From: Bugula neritina | Taxonomy: Eukaryota; Bryozoa; Gymnolaemata; Cheilostomatida; Bugulidae | Direction: 5' to 3' | DNA: 64,000 bases | Assembly (NCBI GenBank): GCA_964035545.1 | Contig: OZ037767.1 | Span: 19,725,628 to 19,789,627, forward strand | Shown here: piece by piece, positions 45,589-56,220 of the stretch | Layout: every line of letters starts with the position of its first letter | Numbering within the stretch: the first letter of the stretch is position 1 | The notes under the pieces: model-generated | What the model saw: the letters and a program-made list of their open reading frames with translations, nothing else | Database searches by the model: none | What the model was told of the DNA's origin: nothing | Made by a program: the position numbers and the translations under genes

Positions 45589-48500
45589 AGGAGTATGGTG
45601 GAACACGCCGTCGTCTGTCCGTACGGACACGGCGGAACATTCTACCCGAGTGGCAGGTACCACGCAGGACTAGTAGGCCCGCACAACGGCCCAGTACCTT
45701 TTCCCTGCCACTCGCTAACCGGTTTCACCGGTTACCTCGGGAGGAGGAGCCCGCCACTGAAATGGAGCCAGAAGGCCCAGTGGAGAGGCCCAAACCCCGC
45801 CGGCACCAACCTCGCCGCCGGAAGCCCCGTAAACCACGGGTGAAACCCCCGCCGTCCTGTCAAACCAGGACAGCACATGCGGGGGGGGTGAAAGTACAAC
45901 CACATGGAGAGAGCTATTTCCTACCCGGAAAGGTGGCCGGCAACGCCGTCACTTTCCTGCTCGACTCCGGTTGTACTACCAACCTTCTCAGCCGTAGAGT
46001 CTTTGAGGCACTGCCCCGCCGGGACAGGGATAGAGTACGACCGTATACTGGAGAACATGGCACCCTGGCAGACGGGTCATGTATCCCCTTTTATGGTATT
46101 ATCGAGCTCCCTGGGCGTGTCAGAGATCAGGCTGTACAGGAGACCTTTATCATAGGTCAACTGGAGGAAGATGCTATCCTCGGCATGCCCTTCTTGAAGC
46201 AACACCAGTGCCGAATAGATTTTAGTAAGTCGGTGGTGCTGATGGGCGGGCGAGAACTCGCCTGTGTGGATAAGTTTGGGCGTCCTCTGGTGGGCGGTGT
46301 TCAGGTAATTCGGAACTGCACCGTACCCGGACGCTCCAGAGCTACTATCCACTGCCGAGTGAACAGCAACCGGATAGCCAGGCTCGGGGTCGTTGAAAGC
46401 GCGCACGAAAAGATCCAACTCGCCAGTAGTTTAAACCGACTAACTGAGCGAGGGGAGGTCTTAGTGCAGTGCGTCAACCCCTTTACCGAGCCCATTGAGC
46501 TCCCAGCTGGGTCAATGCTGGGCCGGTTCCATTCCGTCCAGGAAGAGGACGTGGGCCCGTCGCTGGGTGACGCGACGGAGGCACCCCCTCGACACCCTAT
46601 TCAGGGACGAGGGGCAGTCCCGACACATCTCCGGGAGTTATACGAAACAGCCAGTGGCGGCTGCGCGAGTAACAGAGAACGCCAAGCTATGGCCAAGTTA
46701 CTACGCGACTACGGTGATGTGTTCAGCAGCGGGGAGAATGACGTGGGACTGACTGGAATTGTCAGACACGAAATACCGCTGACTGCAGGGACAGTCCCTG
46801 TCCGGCAGCCCACGCGCAGGCTGGGGCCGGAGAAAGAGAAGGAGGTTAGCCGACAAGTACGGGATCTTCTGGACCGGGGACTGATAGAGCCCGCCCATAG
46901 CGCGTGGAGCTCGCCGGTCGTACTGGTCCGGAAGAAAGACGGCAGTTGGCGGTTCTGTGTGGACTACCGCAAACTCAATAGCGTAACCATACAGGACGCC
47001 TACCCTCTACCTCGTATTGACGAGTCATTGGACGCCCTAGCCGGCAGCAAGTACTTCAGTACGTTAGACTTGCTAAGCGGCTATTGGCAGGTTCCTCTGA
47101 GTCCCGACGCCCAAGAGAAAGCGGCGTTTATTACACGGGACGGTTTGTGGAAGTGGAAGGTGCTGCCCTTCGGGTTAACCTCCGCCCCAGCCACCTTCCA
47201 GAGGCTGATGGAACAAGTCCTTAGCGGACTCCATTGGAAGACACTGCTGGTCTACCTCGATGATGTCATCGTAATCTCCCCAGACTTCGAGACACATGTC
47301 AGTCGTCTGCAGGAGGTTTTCGAGAGACTCCGAGGTGCCGGTCTTAAGCTCAAACCTTCCAAGTGCGCTCTGTTGCAGCCGGAGGTCAAGTACCTGGGGC
47401 ACGTTGTCGGTCGAAACGGCGTGGCAACGGATCCCGAAAAGGTACGGGCAGTAGAAGACTGGGTCACCCCTCAAGACTTGACCGGACTCCGGGCTTTCTT
47501 GGGGCTGGTAGGGTATTACAGGCAATACATACCAGACTTTGCGGGCATAGCCCAGCCGTTAAACCGGCTTACCGCAAAGGGAGTGACGTGGCAGTGGACT
47601 CCAGTCGAACAAGAAGCGTTCGACCGCCTCAAGGGCTGCCTCCTAACGGCGCCCGTCTTGGCCTACCCAGACCCCACTCTGGAGTACATCCTAGACACAG
47701 ACGCCAGTGACCAGAATGTTGGCGCTGTGCTGTCTCAAGTGCAGGAAGGCCGAGAAGTAGTAGTAGCCTACTACAGCAAGTCTCTCTCTCCCGCTGAACG
47801 AAATTACTGCACTACCCGCAAGGAGCTGCTGGCAGTAATCAAGTCAGTGAAGCACTTCAGACCATACCTATATGGCAGGAAGTTCCGGCTGCGTACGGAT
47901 CATGCCTCGCTGATCTGGTTGTGCAGGAGAGCAGAGCCCTCCAGTCAGGTCGCCCGGTGGCTCGAAATCCTAGCTGAATTCTCGTACCGGATCGAACACC
48001 GACCGGGCAAGAGACACAGCAATGCGGATGGGTTGAGTCGCCGACCTGACGGAGGTTGCAAACAGTGTCTCAACATCGAGAGGAGGGATGGAGGTCCCCC
48101 ACGATGCGAGTTGGAGACGCTGGCTCATCACGGAGCACCGTTTGACTGGGATCAAGGTCAACTCAGGCAAAGAGTTGATGAGTCCCCGGAGGATGTACAA
48201 AACCTCCGCGCCAACCCTGTACTGGCCGGTAATGTTCGAGAGCTGAAGAAGCTCCAAGAAGAGCTGCCGGGAGTCGTGGCAGACATCTACTGGGCCAAAA
48301 GGGAAGGGCGACGACCCAGCGAGGAACGCATACGACAGGGATGCGCCGAGTTCCGGCTATACTGTCAGCGTTGGGACTCGCTGCGGATCGGGCAGGATGG
48401 GTTGCTAACCATCTCTCTAGCTGCCAGCGGCAGACACCCGGAAAGGAAGAGGGTAGTCTGCCCCACAGCCATCCGCCGTGAGTTGATTTGGGATACTCAC

Positions 48501-50162
48501 AAGCAGGCCCACGCAGGGGTCAAGCGAGTGATATCCAAATTACGACTCCGGTGGTATTGGCCGCAGATGGAGCGTGACGTCCGACTCAGAGTCAAACGGT
48601 GTGAGATCTGCCAGGCCAGTAAGCATAGCCGCCCCCCTGGTGAAGCAGGACGGCGGAGGCTATATGCTGGTAGGCCCTGGCAAGTAGTCGCTGTAGACCT
48701 GGTCGGACCCATGCCCCTGACCCCCAGAGGCAATAATTGGATCCTAGTACTAACCGACCACTTTACTAGGTGGGCGGATGCTCTGGCTATCCCAGATGCA
48801 TCAGCCCCAACAGTGGCCAGGGCACTAGACCAACATGTATTCTGTTATTTTGGGCTTCCCGAACAGATACACTCTGATCAAGGCGCTCAATTCCAGTCTC
48901 AACTGATGAGCGACCTTTGCCACCTCTGGGGAGTAAATCAGAGCAGGACCACCCCCTACCACCCTCAAGGTAACGGGGTGGTGGAGCGCAACAACCGGAT
49001 GCTAGGTGATGCGCTCCGGAGTCTCCTCCTTGGACGAGGTCAAGAGGAATGGGATACGGTGTTGCCGCAAGTCATGCGTGCATACCGTAGCACCCCACAC
49101 ACCAGTACTGGTGAGACCCCAAACCTCTTGATGCTCGGGAGAGAGACTCGTGTCCCTGACCATCTCACCTATCACGTTCCGGAGCAGGATAACTCAGTCC
49201 ACGAGTATGCCAGTGAACTAGTGGAACGGATGAAGGCCGCACACGAGATACTGCGTCAACAGCAGTGGAAGGTGCGGCATGAAGATTCCGATGAACCACC
49301 CCTCTATCAAAGAGGAGATAAGGTGTGGATGGTCAATTACCGTAGGCGCCGCGGACAGGCTGATAAGCTGAAGCCTAAGTTCGTAGGCCCCTACGTGGTC
49401 GTCGAGGCTATGCCCAATCATACGTACAAGATTGAGCGCTCAGGACAGGTGTCTATCCAGAATGAGTCTCGCTTGAAACCGTATTGGGCTAGCCCTGACG
49501 GAGTGGGAGAAGCCCCCCCGTTGTTAGAGCCCAGGAGGCAGACAACGACGCGCGGGCAACGGCGGCATGGACCTGAATACGAAGTGGTCATACCGCGGGA
49601 GGAAAACTTGGTGAGAGAGGAGCGGCAGCTTTTGTCAACAGAAGCGTGTCCGCCACCGCCAAGTCTAATTCCATCACTTCCAGAAACCGAGCCGGTTCCG
49701 GAAGTGCAAACCCCCACGGAGGGAGGGGCTCCATCCGGAGAACAAGAAGAGGTGACCACTAACGGTGAAGTAGAGACGCCATTAGAAGCCCCTACTAACG
49801 AACCGGCAAGCGTGTCACCCCCCCTAGAAAGGGGACAGCGTACGAGGAAGCCCCCACCGTATTTGAAAGACTTCATATGTGACTGCATTAGAAGCGGCGC
49901 ACATGAAAGTCTAGGGGAAAACCGTACGATAAAATGTTGGAGTTGTGAACCCCACGCAAATATCAACTTTTGCGAGGGCGGAATAGTGGGAGGAATTAAT
50001 GCGCGTAAAGCAAATAGTTCCGACCTCGTGCCTCAGAAACGATGCTCAGCCTTTTCTTATGCTGACATCGCCAAAGGCAGACGTATCTCACAACCAGCTC
50101 CAACCTTACCAAGAACGTTGAGTATGGACATTAATACCGAGTTCCCAGGTAAGCCAGTATAA
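45537..50162 (+). CDS. pol: Pol polyprotein of the Ty3/gypsy element
   Basis: The pol frame is open from the frameshift site to TAA at 50160-50162; the first ATG in it is at 45762 (1,466 codons from there). Counting from that ATG: protease with LLDSGCTT (about 65); reverse transcriptase with KKDGSWRFCVDYRKLN (about 390), LPFGLTSAPATFQ (about 468) and catalytic YLDD (about 496); RNase H with DTDASDQN (about 645); integrase with an H-H-C-C zinc region (about 910-955), then D (VAVDLVG), D (HSDQGAQF) and E (GVVERN) of the catalytic triad; and a GPY/F module (KFVGPYVVVEA, about 1205). No chromodomain is seen. A 220-residue C-terminal tail is Pro/Glu-rich with a late Cys cluster (CDC, CWSC). Enzymes act in the particle and nucleus to copy and insert the element. 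Confidence 0.95.
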   Translation, partial: VKLSRPADTLPPRGPQLKEYGGTRRRLSVRTRRNILPEWQVPRRTSRPAQRPSTFSLPLANRFHRLPREEEPATEMEPEGPVERPKPRRHQPRRRKPRKPRVKPPPSCQTRTAHAGGVKVQPHGESYFLPGKVAGNAVTFLLDSGCTTNLLSRRVFEALPRRDRDRVRPYTGEHGTLADGSCIPFYGIIELPGRVRDQAVQETFIIGQLEEDAILGMPFLKQHQCRIDFSKSVVLMGGRELACVDKFGRPLVGGVQVIRNCTVPGRSRATIHCRVNSNRIARLGVVESAHEKIQLASSLNRLTERGEVLVQCVNPFTEPIELPAGSMLGRFHSVQEEDVGPSLGDATEAPPRHPIQGRGAVPTHLRELYETASGGCASNRERQAMAKLLRDYGDVFSSGENDVGLTGIVRHEIPLTAGTVPVRQPTRRLGPEKEKEVSRQVRDLLDRGLIEPAHSAWSSPVVLVRKKDGSWRFCVDYRKLNSVTIQDAYPLPRIDESLDALAGSKYFSTLDLLSGYWQVPLSPDAQEKAAFITRDGLWKWKVLPFGLTSAPATFQRLMEQVLSGLHWKTLLVYLDDVIVISPDFETHVSRLQEVFERLRGAGLKLKPSKCALLQPEVKYLGHVVGRNGVATDPEKVRAVEDWVTPQDLTGLRAFLGLVGYYRQYIPDFAGIAQPLNRLTAKGVTWQWTPVEQEAFDRLKGCLLTAPVLAYPDPTLEYILDTDASDQNVGAVLSQVQEGREVVVAYYSKSLSPAERNYCTTRKELLAVIKSVKHFRPYLYGRKFRLRTDHASLIWLCRRAEPSSQVARWLEILAEFSYRIEHRPGKRHSNADGLSRRPDGGCKQCLNIERRDGGPPRCELETLAHHGAPFDWDQGQLRQRVDESPEDVQNLRANPVLAGNVRELKKLQEELPGVVADIYWAKREGRRPSEERIRQGCAEFRLYCQRWDSLRIGQDGLLTISLAASGRHPERKRVVCPTAIRRELIWDTHKQAHAGVKRVISKLRLRWYWPQMERDVRLRVKRCEICQASKHSRPPGEAGRRRLYAGRPWQVVAVDLVGPMPLTPRGNNWILVLTDHFTRWADALAIPDASAPTVARALDQHVFCYFGLPEQIHSDQGAQFQSQLMSDLCHLWGVNQSRTTPYHPQGNGVVERNNRMLGDALRSLLLGRGQEEWDTVLPQVMRAYRSTPHTSTGETPNLLMLGRETRVPDHLTYHVPEQDNSVHEYASELVERMKAAHEILRQQQWKVRHEDSDEPPLYQRGDKVWMVNYRRRRGQADKLKPKFVGPYVVVEAMPNHTYKIERSGQVSIQNESRLKPYWASPDGVGEAPPLLEPRRQTTTRGQRRHGPEYEVVIPREENLVREERQLLSTEACPPPPSLIPSLPETEPVPEVQTPTEGGAPSGEQEEVTTNGEVETPLEAPTNEPASVSPPLERGQRTRKPPPYLKDFICDCIRSGAHESLGENRTIKCWSCEPHANINFCEGGIVGGINARKANSSDLVPQKRCSAFSYADIAKGRRISQPAPTLPRTLSMDINTEFPGKPV

Positions 50163-50179
50163 GTCTTGTATTCCTATTC

Positions 50180-51253
50180 ATGGAAACGGGCTCGATGCCA
50201 GTAGATTCTGAACTAATTCAGCAGATTGAATCAGAATTACTGGGAACCACGTTTCATGTGAATGACGATGAAGACACTGTAATGGCCGATGGTCTGTTAG
50301 ACCTGGAGCTAGACACTGTTCTTGGTCAGTCCACACATGATTCATCAGTTCCTCGAGTGCATTCCAAAAGCTGTGACTCTCAGGCTAGCAACGGTCGACA
50401 GTCACTAGAATTAGGTTGTAAAGATCCACCGCGATCTAACACTAATTCTACTTTTGTAGACACACTCGCGCCCGTCTCTCCGGGCATGCCTTCTCTAGAG
50501 ATGGCGTGGGACTCAGAGCCGGCCCCAACAACTTCTACCACCAGGCAACTGCCACCCCAGTTGGAAGCAACCTCCAACTGGATTACCCCTGCCACAGAGA
50601 GAGAGATCAGGACCCATCAAGGAGGTGAGAGTAATCGTGAATGCAACCTCTGCCAACAGCGATTCACGACCCACCGCAGACTAAAAGTACACTTGCCGCA
50701 ACACTACATCACCACTTTCTGCCCTTGCGGAGAATATAGCTACAATCGTGATTACCTGTTGCGGCACCAACGTACTATGCAGTGTTATCAAGGGCATGTC
50801 TATGAAGTCGACGAATCATCCTATCCTGCCTTTCTCAACGCCATCAAACCACTCATCACTGACTCAGCTCGGCTATCTCGCCTGGAGCAAGGCTTCCCTT
50901 CCCCGCGGCCCATCATCTCTGGAGCCGCAGATAAACCTACCCAGTCTACTAACTCTCCACCCCACAGCCCTCTACGCACGCCGCATACCTTTCCTCGTGT
51001 CGTACTACAGAGGGTAGACACAAATGCATATACACTCCCTCCTCCCCTTCCATCCTCGGAGCGGAAAAGACACAGACAGCCGACTTCCTCTCGCTCGTCC
51101 CCCTGGGCCCGCAACCTACGTGAAGTAGAAGCTAGGGCGCACGACTTGGAGCAAGAAGTGTACAGGCTGGCCCCACGAGTACAGGCTGCATCCAGTGAAC
51201 TCAAATACTTACAGGAGTCTATTAAACGCATGAAGCGTGCGGCCCGCAGTTAA
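50180..51253 (+). CDS. Third gene: zinc-finger and coiled-coil protein
   Basis: 357 residues from ATG at 50180, 17 bases after the pol stop and in another frame. Residues 153-173 form a classical C2H2 finger (CNLCQQRFTTHRRLKVHLPQH: C-x2-C-x12-H-x3-H). Residues about 179-202 form a variant finger (C-x-C-x12-H-x5-C). A Pro/Ser-rich linker follows, then a heptad-like, basic C-terminal helix (about 308-357, likely coiled coil). No signal peptide or membrane segment is seen, so it is not an envelope protein. It could act in RNA or DNA binding, assembly or targeting. An acceptor-like TTCCCAG ending at 50148 may give a spliced mRNA. I do not recognise the family. Confidence 0.75.
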   Translation: METGSMPVDSELIQQIESELLGTTFHVNDDEDTVMADGLLDLELDTVLGQSTHDSSVPRVHSKSCDSQASNGRQSLELGCKDPPRSNTNSTFVDTLAPVSPGMPSLEMAWDSEPAPTTSTTRQLPPQLEATSNWITPATEREIRTHQGGESNRECNLCQQRFTTHRRLKVHLPQHYITTFCPCGEYSYNRDYLLRHQRTMQCYQGHVYEVDESSYPAFLNAIKPLITDSARLSRLEQGFPSPRPIISGAADKPTQSTNSPPHSPLRTPHTFPRVVLQRVDTNAYTLPPPLPSSERKRHRQPTSSRSSPWARNLREVEARAHDLEQEVYRLAPRVQAASSELKYLQESIKRMKRAARS

Positions 51254-51514
51254 CTCGAGTCTACCTACAACTCCATACTACTCATTCCCCTACCTCTCTG
51301 TGGCATTCCCTACCGTAATGGTGGCACGTACTCTACATGTAGATAGGACCTTCCCTTGCTTATTACTTAGTGTGCACGTTATATATACCTGTATATTTTT
51401 TATCAGTTGTTGTTTTTTTGTATATACTTTTATACTGTTCTCTTACCCCCCCCCACAACGAAGTATACGTTTTTTTATGTGAGTTTTATTTTATCAGAAA
51501 GTGGGCTTTCTGCT

Positions 51515-51525
51515 GGAGGGGGCAG
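51515..51525 (+). other. Polypurine tract
   Basis: GGAGGGGG just before the 3' LTR, the usual primer for plus-strand DNA synthesis in LTR elements. Confidence 0.8.
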
Positions 51526-51830
51526 TGTGGTGGCTCGTGGAGCTACCAGCAACACAATACGCAAGGTTGCGTATTGACCCGGAACAATGTATTAGCCAAT
51601 TAGCTAGGCTGTTTTATAAGTAATAGTAGCCGCTTCGCGCTACTAGTTCAGTTGAGGATAGTGCTGTAAACTAAATAGACGTGTGTATCATTACTGTTGT
51701 ACCTTGGATTTTTATTATGTATTCTTGTATTAAATATAACGATATCTACTCGACTTAACTGGTGAAGTTTCTCTAGTGTTAAATAGACTCTCTTGGTGGC
51801 AAATCAACCCTAAATCTGAAAACTATAACA
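51526..51830 (+). repeat. 3' LTR, 305 bp
   Basis: Same as the 5' LTR except for one base at 51802. It is directly followed by the ATAT target duplication. Confidence 0.95.
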
Positions 51831-52062
51831 ATATAGCCTAATATGATGATTGTGTTATATACAGGAGCCAGTTCTGGTATTGGAAGAGCCACTGCTATCC
51901 ACTTTGCATCTTTTGGATCTAGACTGGCTCTCTGTGACAGAGATGAACCAAACCTTCAGGTTGGCTATACTTTAATAAACTATGTTGTAACATAATATGT
52001 TTATTACTATAATAAGCTTATTAGGTATGTTATATAACCTGTTTATAGGAGACTGTGAGTCA

Positions 52063-52842
52063 TTCACCGGCTTTCCATGTACCGATCTCAGATCGATCTC
52101 GGCGAGATCGATCCATGGAAAGACGCCAAAGATCGATCTCAGTCGTTCTGAGCTGGTCGGTCTGTAGAGCTCGAACTCAGATCGATCTCATGTCAATAAG
52201 ACCATGGAAAGACGCCAGATCGATCTGAGAAGTAGAAAAAGACTGCGCGCTACAATGTTGTCTGCTAATAAAAATGATAACTTAGTGATAATGACTAAGC
52301 AAAGTATTAAATAATTATGATAGCCACCTTTTCAGATGCCAAAACTTTGACTTTCAGTACAATGATTAAGAAAACTCAATTATATGCAGTAGAAGGTAAA
52401 AAAATGGGAGAATTTAAATTGAATTTAAGTGACTATTAAAACTTAGTTTCATTAGCTATTTTCTTTGTAATTTTAAGCCCAACAGTCCTGTAAGTTTATT
52501 AATAATCTGCAAGACAGCCATTAATTTTATATAAGCTGTCTAGCTAAAAAATTAAAATTGATTATTTTAAATTGGCCAAATTACCATACACTGAAAGCTT
52601 TGCTGCGTATAGTTTATAGCTGGGATTAAATTTTAGACTATGACCATCTTGTTTTCAACAGTAGTAGCTTTAATCACTCAAATAGGTGAACAAATTATAC
52701 TTTTAAAGTATCCTTCACTTAGGAGGAGGCAACTTCGCGAGATCGATCTGCCACTCTCATGGAAAAACGATCGATCTAAGCACATTTCTCAGATCGATCT
52801 CGCTGAGATCGATCTGAGATCGGTACATGGAAAGCCCGTGTA
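52063..52842. mobile_element. 780-bp inverted-repeat element with GATC-rich ends
   Basis: It interrupts SDR exon 3 after GTGAGTCA and before TGTAAAGG. The left part GGCTTTCCATGTACCGATCT and the right part AGATCGGTACATGGAAAGCC are inverted repeats that extend for about 45 bases. The palindrome AGATCGATCT occurs several times near both ends, together with CATGGAAAGACGCC. The middle has no gene I recognise. No clear target duplication; one base of the exon seems lost. Superfamily unknown. Confidence 0.75.
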
Positions 52843-55184
52843 TGTAAAGGAGCTGGTGATGTCATCACTATAGTTGGAGATCTTACTATTGAATCTGATG
52901 TGGTGAGAATTATTGAGAAGACAATAGAACACTACAAACAGCTGGATGTGTTGGTAAGAACTAGCGTTACTTGTTGAAAATGTTTCTGTGATCTGAGAGC
53001 ATATAGTATAGGATGTTTGTTTCGTTTATTACAAGTATGTGTTAAGAATATCAATTTAACAAAATTGTTATATTTCTATTTAATTCTATAGTCTACAATA
53101 CTATATCTGAGTCTTACATTACATTCACTTACTACAACCTGCAGCTCATGCTAAACCAAACACATTAATCTACACTAGCCTCTAAAGTCTAAACAATACT
53201 TTCATACATACAATATGTTGAATATAAAAACTCACACATGTTTATAGTCATCATCACTGTGGGAAATCTCTGATAGAAAGGTTTTTTTAAATCAGGCTAA
53301 GGACTTATTCATATCTATGTGATTGAATGCTCTTCCTCACATTACCCATGACTGTGTTTAACAGCACCATCGATGAGACTTATCAGGGTGGGTTCGAACC
53401 CATGACTGTGTTTGCTAAGCACATTATATTAATTAAGTATATTTGCACCTAATTTTCAGCTAGAATTTCTACTTAATGGTTTTAGATATATAATGATGTA
53501 AAAAGTAGTTGAACAGTGATAGAGTCTATGACATTACTAAATAAGAAACTATAATATATTCATGTATTTATATTATTTATAAAGGTTAATAACGCAGGAA
53601 TTGGAAGATTCAATAGCATTACAAATGGGATATTAGAACAATTTGACTTGATAATGGCTACCAACGTCAGAACTGTGTACCATCTGACAAAACTGGCTGT
53701 TCCACATCTGATTGAGAGTAAAGGATTCATTGTCATCACATCTAGTGTGGCATCAAAAATGTCGGTAGGTGAAACTTTATTTCATTGATTGTAACTTTGA
53801 AAAACAACCACAATTGGTTTTATAGAACAACTGCTGCAGGAAACTATAATATGACATAGCCTATTGCTGGATAATTTTAGTTTCATTTAGTATGTAATTA
53901 GCTATTTAAAGTAAATCTAAGAAGCAATATTTAAAAATAATACTCAACAGTTTTTATGTTCTTTTTTAAAAAAATATATGTTTGTAATCCTATTTTGTTG
54001 CCATGATATAAAGTTATACACATGGCAGCAAAAACTGAATAAACTCTCAATTCTGTTTCACTGAATTACATAAATACCTTACTACTATTTAATATTTATA
54101 CTTTTTATATTACTTACCCTTCTTCAACATAATTCACAATTACTCAATATCACTCACTATCATAGTCACTATCACTCAATATAGCTCACTCTCACTCACA
54201 ATGACTCATCATAATTTAATAACACTTCCCATCACTATCACCTTTCCCTCATCACTAACAATAAGCATTTTATTAATCTACCAAACTATTGTTTTAGTGC
54301 CCCACAGTTGTGGCATACAGCATGTCAAAAGCTGCTATAGATCACTTTGCAAGGAGTATAGCCTTAGATCTTGCTCCTAAACAAGTGAGGGTCAACACTG
54401 TCAAGTATGTATTCAGTTCAAACTTTTTTGTATGAAAATATGAAAATAGACTTTTTGTTCACGTTTTCAATATGTATATCGTTTATGTTACACATCATAT
54501 TATGCTGTTATCTTAGGGTTACATATTTATAATGTTGTTGCTGTTCAATTGACTTACAGTTTGAAGGGAAATCATAATGGCTTCCTGTTTGAAAACTTCT
54601 AATTTAACTATCTTTTAGATAAAAAAACAAATAAAGTTTTATTATTCACCAAACAAGCATTCTCTCACGCCTATACACATTAATAACTCTCATGACTTTG
54701 TTATTAGCTCTCCTAACCATATTCTGATGTCACAGTATGACAGCAAATTATAGACCTATGAGAGCTTTTTGTAGCATATATAAGGAATAATAACAGTTAG
54801 ATACATTATTGTGAGCTTAACTATCAGAATAAATATTGAGTGGGTTTTTGACTACTTGGTGGTCCATATAAACCAAAAAACATTTTATATTTTAATCAAA
54901 CTATTCAGAAAAAGGATAATTAGATGAAACATATCATATATATGTACTTGTAAATTTTGTTGATATAAAATTTAAAAACAAAAGTCCTAAGCTGGTGTAA
55001 AATAATGTTGTGGAATTATTTTAGCCCAGGTATTATTGCAACAAAAATCTATGAAGGAGCAATGCCAAAAGATGATGTACCAGCGGTAAGTAAAGCAACA
55101 ATTTCCTGTAGCATTCACTCTTTTGTAATGTGTTCACTAACATGGCAAGTCTATCATAACTTATAAATATATATACCTTGATAC

Positions 55185-55595
55185 CAGGGTTGGGGTAATT
55201 TTAGTTTGTAATTGTAATTGGTTGTAATTAATTACATTTTTTCAAGCAATTCAATGTAATTTGTAATTATAATTGTAATTTGTAATGGTAACTAGTTACG
55301 TATCTAATGTAATTGGTTTTTACAATAACTTTATAGTTACATGTCAATTACTTCAAATTTTTAAATCTTAAAAAATTCATACTTTTCCTACAATGCTTAC
55401 TGTTGATAAAAAGCTCCGATTAGGTCAATGTATTATAGTATCACTGTAGAGAACAAAGGAGGTTCACCTCTGTCAAAATTTCCTGGGTAGTTGAACCTAA
55501 AAAGTAAGATTTTATGACTTCTATTTATCCCTTGTCAGAACAGAAGTGATTGCAATTGTAATTAATTATATTCATATGTAATTGACCCAACTCTG
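55185..55595. mobile_element. hAT-like MITE
   Basis: Ends CAGGGTTGGGG...CCCAACTCTG, flanked by 8-base duplications CTTGATAC (55177-55184) and CTTGATAT (55596-55603). The inside is built from TTGTAATTG/AATTACAA motifs. It is absent at the matching place in copy F. Eight-base duplications and CAGGG ends fit hAT elements. Confidence 0.75.
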
Positions 55596-55995
55596 CTTGA
55601 TATTGCTTTTAGTTTTTTGACAACTTTGCCACTATCTACCCGACTGGAAGAATTGAGCAACCAGAAGAGGTAGCCAAGTCTATAGCTTTTCTGGCTAGTA
55701 GTGAGTCAAGTTTTACCACTGGAGTCCAACTTGTGTTAGATGGAGGGTTTCATCTGACTACAGCTGATCTCCCTTCACAATAAAGTCACAAAAACTCGCT
55801 ATTTTCTGTTTTCTTCGTTTTACACCAACAGATGAATTACATTCTTACAGGTTGCATGTTTACTTTCTACATCTTAGGAAATTTTCTTGTAAGGAATTTT
55901 GTTACATACATTTCCTGTTTCTGGTTTGACTTGCACAAAACAAGATTCTTTCAATACAAACACTAACTATATACCAACAGCTTCTATGGGTCCCT

Positions 55996-56220
55996 TTTGT
56001 ATTGTAATGTATTGCATTGTAATGCATTGACTGTATTTTTTGTATTGTATTGCATTGTATTGTGCTGCATTGCATGACATTGTACTGTATTGTAGTGTAT
56101 AGCAATGTTTTTAATTTCATTCTAATGCATTGTATTAAATCGTATTGTATTACATTGCATTGCATTGCATGAAGTTGCATTGATTTGAATTGTATTATAT
56201 TGCATTGTATTGTATAATAC
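55996..56220. repeat. TTGTA/TTGCA pentanucleotide repeat
   Basis: Degenerate pentamer array directly 3' of SDR copy E. A matching array occurs 3' of copy F. Confidence 0.85.

Larger units (their letters stand above)
44384..51830 (+). mobile_element. Complete Ty3/gypsy LTR retrotransposon
   Basis: The two 305-bp LTRs (44384-44688 and 51526-51830) start TGTGG and end AACA and differ at a single base. ATAT flanks the element on both sides (44380-44383 and 51831-51834). In order it holds a primer binding site, gag, a -1 frameshift signal, pol in the order protease, RT, RNase H, integrase (Ty3/gypsy order), a third gene, and a purine tract. No internal stop was seen in the long frames. The internal region is much richer in G+C than the LTRs and the host sequence. 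It is inserted sense in intron 1 of SDR copy E and is young. Confidence 0.95.
43575..55783 (+). pseudogene. SDR copy E, interrupted by two mobile elements
   Basis: The exons are 43575-43611, 51865-51959, 52049-52062 plus 52843-52953 (one exon split by an insertion), 53585-53764, 54298-54404, 55025-55085 and 55613-55783. Motifs TGASSGIG, NNAG, ITSS, YSMSK and NPG survive. Exon 7 has [14 protein letters not shown] where other copies have a glycine before QPEE. Intron 1 is 8.2 kb because a 7.4 kb Ty3/gypsy element sits in it in the sense direction. Exon 3 is split by a 780-bp inverted-repeat element whose sequence brings an in-frame stop, so a full SDR is not expected. Copy E and copy F are sister duplicates sharing promoter, introns and 3' flank. 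Confidence 0.8.

Noticed and set aside
49418-49966. 182-residue minus-strand frame over the pol tail
   Set aside because: It is antisense to pol in GC-rich sequence where stop codons are rare; composition is Ser/Gly-rich with no domain.
50180-51253. Third gene as an envelope gene
   Set aside because: There is no signal peptide, transmembrane segment or furin-like site; zinc-finger and coiled-coil features argue otherwise.
52063-52842. The exon 3 insertion as a new spliced intron
   Set aside because: Candidate GT and AG pairs at the repeat ends do not restore the SDR reading frame, and the inserted sequence contains in-frame stops.
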